64,000 nucleotides of DNA. Origin: Alisma plantago-aquatica. Taxonomy: Eukaryota; Streptophyta; Magnoliopsida; Alismatales; Alismataceae. The stretch is from assembly GCA_963693085.1 (NCBI GenBank), contig OY856413.1, positions 104,352,801 through 104,416,800 of the forward strand, in the 5' to 3' direction. Position numbers and translations under genes: made by a program. Below the pieces are notes generated by a model. It made no database searches and was not told the DNA's origin. It saw nothing but the letters and a program-made list of their open reading frames with translations. Positions 58,056 to 64,000 of the stretch are shown here, piece by piece. Numbering within the stretch: the first letter of the stretch is position 1; every line of letters begins with the position of its first letter.

Positions 58056-58069
58056 AGGGTGGGGGGAAT
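58056..58069 (+). other. Polypurine tract of the LARD-like element
   Basis: AGGGTGGGGGGAAT abuts the TGTTATG start of the 3' LTR. Confidence 0.85.
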
Positions 58070-61000
58070 TGTTATGCCCGTATCTGAGCTTAATCAGTAA
58101 ATTAGGGTTTACTTGGATGATTGTATGCTTAACTAAGTTGATCATTGTTTAAAGCTTGATTAGTGATGATACTTAATTTTTTATGTTATAAATATAATGA
58201 GAAGGTTTAATCATACTTTGATTTACATAATTAGGGTTAAGATTTGGAAACCCTAATAGACCCAAATTAGGGTTTTGATGACATATGAAAACAGAATTTG
58301 ATAAGTATACTGTCTCACTAAATGATTTTTAGTATTTTATGTGTAACTATGATTTAAATCAAATTTGGATACCATTTGGATATATAAAATGCGAACAATA
58401 TTTTAAAATATCATAATTTTTGAAGAATGTTCTAACCTATTTATTGGTCAAGTTTCAAACTCGACCGATCATATTTTTATATTGTTATAGTAGTGTGGTA
58501 ATTGAATTTTACCTTTTTGTTGGTATATCCAATTGATCTCAAATTTTAACTTAGTTGTCAAACTCCATTATAGACACCCTATTAAATTGGTGTAATTTTT
58601 GGATGATCTTTGATATCTACAAAGAGGGGTGTCAGTTGAGTACTGTGAAGGACAAACTCGACCGACCATGCTACTGACTGTAATATTATAGTATAGTATT
58701 TTATTTTTTTTTATTTATGGATAACTCCAAATGATCTAAAATTTGTATTGTTTATTAAAAACTCAATTTCCGACATTTGGTTAAAGTTTCATAATTTTTG
58801 GATGAGGTTTGAGTTCTGAAACGTGTGGTTTCGGTCGAGTTTATAACTCAGCCGACCAACCAGTCTGAGAAAAATAAAAATACATTGAGGGGCTTGTTTG
58901 CAAATGTTCTAAGCACCTCAATTCATCTATATCACTAACCTAACACACAAGGAGCTCTCATAACTCGTCCTTCCAGTCAAAGAAACGAAATTCTTGAGAG
59001 AGAGGAGAGCTAGGGTTTTGAGTAGAGAAAGTGGTGGAGATGTTGACCTAGGGTTTCTCTATCTGAGATATGATGAAATCAAGTAAGTTTAGCTTCTTTG
59101 CGTAGACTTTAATGGTGAATCTTATCTCACATGTAAAGATTTGGTCCCTCCTCTGATTTGATCTGAAATGGTATCAAAACTTCCCCTTTTCCCACTCTTT
59201 CTTCATACTCCCTCATTTTTAGGGTTTCCGAGTTGAAAGGAAGAAGAATCAGGTGAATTGCTAGGGATTTGATATGAGATTGAGATTTTCAAGGATGAGC
59301 TACTTTTTTAAGGTGTTTTTACACCTTAGGGTGATTGTGAACTTCCTTTAAATAGTATATTGCATGAAAATTGGTTAAATCATCTATAATCTTTAATTTC
59401 TTAGTATGTGATTACAAACCCTGAATTGTCTGTTTGATCTAAGTTGTTGCAAAATGATATGAAATGGATTCTTCCTCTCTTTGGATGAATTTCATATGAC
59501 AAAATCATATTATAAATGTATACAATACATCCTAATGAGAATTCCTTAAGTATTCACAGAGGTTATAAGAGTAAACTGAAATATAGGGAATTTGTCTATG
59601 ACTGAAATTGTTGTATAATTAAATAGCTGCTTTTTAAGGTGTTTTTACACCTTAGGGTGAGTGGAAATTCCTTTAAACAGTATATTGCATGAAAATTGGT
59701 TAAATCATCTATAATCTTTAATTGCTTAGTATGCGATTACAAACCCTGAATTGTCTGTTTGATCTAAGTTGTTGCAAAATGATATGAAATGGATTCTTCC
59801 TCTCTTTGGATGAATTTCATATGACAAAATCATATTATAAATGTATACAATACATCCTAATGAGAATTCCTTAAGTATTCACAGAGGTTATAAGAGTAAA
59901 CTGAAATATAGAGAAATTTGTCTATGACTGAAATTGTTGTTATGAATGATTGTTTATTTGAATGCATTGTACATATATATCATATACTATCTTGGATTTT
60001 GTTTAAGGTGAATAGTGTTTTCTTGATATCTCAGTAAAGAAGGTGAAACCTAGATGTGAGGAAAGTTGAAATTTGTGAATAGATATCATGAAATCCATTT
60101 GAAGGGATTTTCTTGACATGATAGACTTTATTTATTCAATTTTATTATTGATGCATGATATCTCAGAGAATGGCATGGAAACCCAAATTCAGCTTAGTTC
60201 CAAGGTTTCATACATATATTGATTTTAAATGATTTGTTGATAGCAGTCTTTATTCAGTGAATGTTTATGTAGCATGAAATCCTTATGAGAGCCATGTGAT
60301 AAGTGAATGAGGTAAATGAAACCCTAAGGGTAGGGTGTTCAATGAATCAAGTATTGTGATATCAATGTTCTCACACGGTGATGCTTAACAGTTTAGTTGT
60401 GGTAAATGTTATCAGATGGTCTATGAAACGAATGGTTTACAGAGATAAACTAAGATATGTTGATGTGATGATTGAATTGTGAATGTAAAGAGTGAATTAG
60501 ATATGTAGACGCCCTGAATATTGTAGAATCCTCATAGGATGAGGCCTGCACTGTGAGGCAGAAACAGTTTCCCGACTGGAGGTAGTCCAGATTGAGGTAA
60601 GTCGGAGCGCAACAGTAGGGTGTGGGGGTCTTGACCAGTAGGGAAGACTCCTTACAATTGTGTGTTACCCAACACCAACCAGGTATGCCAGTGGTACCTG
60701 TGTTACATGTTGTAGTGATCAGTGGTCAGTAGGTCCACTGATGCATAGTAAGCCTGAGTGCTTTGACTCACCGCCTAAGTACCCAGGTTGAAAGGTGGAG
60801 TCTGAGATATTTGGCGGCTCCCATTAGCTGCCGAGAGGCAAACATGCCGAGGCCCACTGTAGATGGGGTCTTACGCGAGAGATAGGCTTAGGAACCTGGG
60901 AATGCTTCTAAGCCTTGTATAGTGAGATCTTAGCTTGCTGCGATTCTTTCACATGTTTTGGTACACCTCATGTGGGTTCAGGGCATAATAAGATGAATGA

Positions 61001-61612
61001 TAGGCTAAAAAAGTGTGTGCAGTTATTCAATTACTCTTTGTATGTTTTTGAATTATTAGTTCTTTTTATGATCAATCAAGCATTTCATATATGGATTCAC
61101 TCTTGTAGATATCTAGAGTATTTTTCCATATTTATGATTATCAATGATTAGACTCTTTAAATCTTACTACTATTATAATTGATATCAGTTGCTCAAAAGT
61201 ATATCTGTAATTATATCAATTCTTTAGACTGTTTATTTGAAGTACTCATTCACTGAGCGAGTAGGCTCACCCCTCTACTCACAATTTTTAGGGAAATCAC
61301 ATGGATTTGAAGAAGGTCAATGCGTCAGAGTAGATCTACCATAGGAGTTATGTATGAGATCAGTTTGTACATGGAAGTATGAGAAACATAATGAATGTAT
61401 GGATGTGTATCATTAATGTTGAGATCATATTAGAGTAATGAAAGTTTAATTCTCTTGTAAAGTTTGTTCATGTGATTGGATGCAAGAAAATAAAGATTTT
61501 GAAATAAAAGGAAAAAAAATAATAATCAGGAGTGAACTTTGTATCAAGTATAATCCTCATAGTCACGCCCTAATCTCATGATTGGTGGTAATCGTGGGAT
61601 GCGGGTCTGACA
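58070..61612 (+). repeat. 3' LTR of the LARD-like element
   Basis: 3543 bp, TGTTATGCCCG...GTCTGACA. Compared with the 5' LTR it lacks the retroposon, has a ~320-bp tandem duplication (about 59300-59940) and lacks ~110 bp near 61365. The hairpin motifs survive in part (about 58443, 58632 and 58831). Confidence 0.88.
59300..59940 (+). repeat. ~320-bp tandem duplication in the 3' LTR
   Basis: The segment starting CTACTTTTTAAGGTG (about 59303) is repeated starting CTGCTTTTTAAGGTG (about 59626), including the stretch ending near the shared TGACTGAAATTGTTGT. The 5' LTR has one copy. Confidence 0.8.
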
Positions 61613-61754
61613 TAAGGGGTGATCAAAACTGACACCCACACATTTTCACCTCATTCACAAGGTGCAAGAAGTCCCCAAAATTTCCTAAGGCATTTTGGAT
61701 CTCAGAATCGTCATCGAGCACTTTTCTTCTTCACCATCTTATCTTCTTCAAGTG

Positions 61755-63250
61755 ATGGCAGCCAAACGACAAGCTCTGTCCAACACCTTTGTACCAATCA
61801 GTTGGTATCCAAGCCATCAAGGATGGCCTTCCCAAAGGAAGAACAAAAGAATCACTATGTTGTACTACAGAAGAGGGAACTCACACCGACTTGGTATGGG
61901 AATTAACCTTCCTTGATGAAGTAGGCTTCACTAAAAACCTACAATGTGTCTGCACCAGGCAGGGAATGGTTGGTGATCACCCATTATTTAGTGACTGACC
62001 CACCTACCATCAGATTGTCTCGGAGTTCCTTTCCACATTGGAGGTGTGCTACATCTCTAAGCATGGGAAAGGATGGGAAGTTGGTTGGGTGGAGTTCAAG
62101 CTATACAACACTGAGCACAACCTCACCTTAGAGGAGTTCAACCCCATCTATGGTTGATTCATGGGTGATGTGCACTTCATACTAGGAGAATTTTACTTTA
62201 GTTTGGCATGGAGATAGATGATAACACAACCTCAAGAGTACATCATCAATTGGGACCAGTCTTCCATCACAGACATTGGACACCCCTTTTCCCACATTCT
62301 TTAATTCTACCTGATGAATACCAACTTTTCCAGGTTGACTCAAAGGCAAGTGAAGGTATAGTAATCGAACATGTACATGCTTTAGTCATTCTTGACCTTA
62401 GGAAGTGAGATGATCAATCTTGTCTCATTCTTCCTACTCCACATGTTGGTTGTGAAAATGTAGATTAGAGCAACCCCCTATTCACTTTAGGGGTCGGCTT
62501 ACACCACAAACCATGTATCTATGCCTCTGTATCTCCAATGAGAATGCCCTAAAGATGTCATCTTATCTATATTTCAAGCCCTTCAAGTAGGCTCACCTCT
62601 TATCCATATACAAGACAAGGTGTACGCTTGTTGCACCATAGGAAACCAGTTGAATGAGAGGGTTCTCCCTGACCCTATCTTTTGTCTACAGGAAAAGTGC
62701 CATCTTAGGTGACCACAAGAGGATGCATAAGACATACCAGATGGGCAGCATGTAGAACCACCATCTGAGGATGAAGAGGAAGAGTAAGAAGAGGAGGCAT
62801 CTGTTCCTTACACACCATGTCGGTGCATTCTCCACATCTCCTGCCGTTATGTAGGCTAGAGGTCCACAACTCCATCACCACTGCCTCTAGGAGATTTGTT
62901 CTTTATGGAGGGCATATATGGGATGTTGCAGTCTATTCAGAAAGGGAAGAAGAATTAGTCATCCTCCTTGACTCTGATTCAGGATGTTCAGGAGTAGTTT
63001 CTTCAATTGCAATAAGACATCTACAACTATGAGCATCTTCTTTTGGTCAACTAGGAGAACATGCACACTCATCTACAGTGCATTGAGTACCATCAACAAC
63101 AACTATATGCGCCCTATTGTAGTCAAGGGAAATTTTCTAGCTACCCTCAACCACCTAACATGCTAGCCCAACCACCATTGTTTTCCAACACTTTCTACCC
63201 TCATGATCCTCAAATATCGCAGGTAACATTCCATCCACCCCCGTTCTGAG
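61755..63250 (+). pseudogene. ATHILA ORF-1-like accessory remnant of D
   Basis: From the ATG at 61755 (MAAKRQALSNTF) the sequence is coding-like with stops and shifts. About 62000-62155 reads YHQIVSEFLSTLEVCYI, then VEFKLYNTEHNLTLEEFN, which resembles the Athila ORF-1/plant transposon protein pattern (YP.L..FL.T..V.Y). Acidic residues (DEEEE-type, near 62775) and a Gln/Tyr/Pro-rich tail (63090-63230) follow. It is the post-pol ORF of element D, separated from pol by the LARD-like insertion. The family call is from memory and weak. Confidence 0.55.
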
Positions 63251-64000
63251 TTTCTGATACCCCCGTTCCACCTCTAAGTATGATTTTTGAATACGATTGC
63301 ATAGTCAATTTCAAGCTTAGCGGTGATGAAACATATTTATGTTGCATATTTTTCTATTTTATTTTGTTTTTCCCAAGTAGTGGGATCCATAATCTATCTA
63401 GTGTAATCATGAAGGTTAATTTATCATAATTGCATCATATCAGTAAAAAGAATGTGCTACATGTTTTTTTAATGAATTTAAAAAGAAAAAAAATGATTAA
63501 AATTATCTATTGTTGCTTTATTGCTCTATATTTTAATCTTACTTGCAAAGTGTAAGACAACACCAACTCGAGGAAGTGTTTGGGTCAGTCAACTTTAGGA
63601 CATTTTATATGAATGATAATCTTAATGTACCTAAGGCTTGTGTATGATGGGATATTTGAGACCAAACCAACCAAATAGTAATGATTTAAGAATTTTGAAA
63701 ATAAACTCTAAGGTCATGCTATACACATGTTGATAAGAGAGGGTATCATAGTTAAGAAATGCATCGTCTCTTATTCATGTGATTCCATCCACCTTTCATG
63801 TAATTTCATTCACCACCACATGATGATCAAGTAATTCAAATTGTTTTGATCTTGATTTCATTGTAAAGCATAGAAGTTAGCATGTTAGTTAGTTTCTTCC
63901 AAGTGAATTATAAAAGAAAAAAATGTGCATGTCATTTTGTTAAGTTGATAAATTTTAGTTGCATATCACTATACATATAGATTGCATTTTCCTTTGCATC
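63251..64000 (+). other. Non-coding DNA to the window end
   Basis: AT-rich, no gene or repeat recognised. It is probably the 3' non-coding part of element D; its 3' LTR would lie beyond 64000. Confidence 0.45.

Larger units (their letters stand above)
54606..58069 (+). other. Non-coding core of the LARD-like element
   Basis: 3.46 kb without any recognisable retroelement domain and no ORF above about 70 codons. The plus strand is strongly purine-rich at roughly 55440-56900. The core holds the primer site at its left end and the polypurine tract at its right end. Confidence 0.8.
50711..61612 (+). mobile_element. LARD-like non-autonomous LTR retrotransposon
   Basis: A 10.9-kb element with LTRs of 3895 and 3543 bp, a 3464-bp internal region, target duplication TAAGG, an iMet primer site and a polypurine tract. 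No coding domain is present. LTRs of about 4 kb around a ~3.5-kb non-coding core are typical of large retrotransposon derivatives (LARDs). The end of the internal region, TTTCGGGGGCAAAACC plus the tract, resembles the pol end and PPT of Tekay-type chromoviruses, suggesting the helper clade. The LTRs have diverged by substitutions and indels, so it is older than the Copia-type and complete Athila insertions. Confidence 0.88.

Noticed and set aside
60915..61151. 78-codon ORF in the LARD 3' LTR, and ORFs at 57778-57978 and 56996-57202
   Set aside because: Chance frames in non-coding LTR or core DNA; the matching 5' LTR region does not keep the frame and no motif is seen.

Overview
The window is plant nuclear DNA made almost entirely of nested retrotransposons, as expected of pericentromeric or other repeat-rich heterochromatin. 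Plant origin is shown by Athila-type and chromovirus Ty3/gypsy elements, a Copia/Sirevirus-type derivative, a plant L1-type LINE and plant-type primer-binding sites. I see no host gene, tRNA or rRNA. The species cannot be told from the sequence.

Layout: (1) 1-1797, the 3' half of a LINE, inserted into an LTR fragment (1798-2269, minus) of a family that reappears complete at 50.7-61.6 kb. (2) 2735-10138, minus strand: a young, complete, non-autonomous Copia-type element (1421-bp LTRs, TSD CAAAG) with a truncated zinc-knuckle Gag and an intact 460-codon ORF but no pol. (3) 10144-14692, minus: a chromovirus LTR-like region with tandem arrays and the integrase/chromodomain end. (4) 14693-23858 and 40341-42422, minus: old Athila-like LTRs (called A, B, C), an integrase tail and a decayed accessory ORF. 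(5) 23864-40335, plus: a complete 16.5-kb Athila-type element (TSD AACAT) inserted into that older material, with gag, pol and a 4.9-kb post-pol region. (6) 42423-50710 and 61618-64000, plus: a heavily mutated Athila-type element (D). (7) 50711-61612, plus: a complete LARD-like element (TSD TAAGG, LTRs of 3.5-3.9 kb, no coding capacity) inserted into D.

Main observation: four different elements (Copia derivative, complete Athila, A and D) have the same layout. Each has a cluster of family-specific inverted repeats followed by a TATA box in its LTR, and a second cluster of the same repeat type followed by another TATA box inside the element, just upstream of an accessory ORF. Three of the accessory ORFs look related to a plant transposon-protein domain (PF20167-like by memory); the fourth looks like the ATHILA ORF-1 type. 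In the complete Athila the accessory region also carries a coiled coil and two consecutive C48 (Ulp1/SENP-like) protease domains, the first with its catalytic Cys replaced by Ser and the second with His, Asp, Gln and Cys in place. I infer a repeated design: a self-encoded accessory protein expressed from an internal promoter that shares repeats with the LTR promoter. Hairpin clusters next to TATA boxes are already known in Sirevirus LTRs; the internal second copy and its recurrence across clades are what deserve attention. Domain names and clade assignments are by eye and from memory; no search was run.
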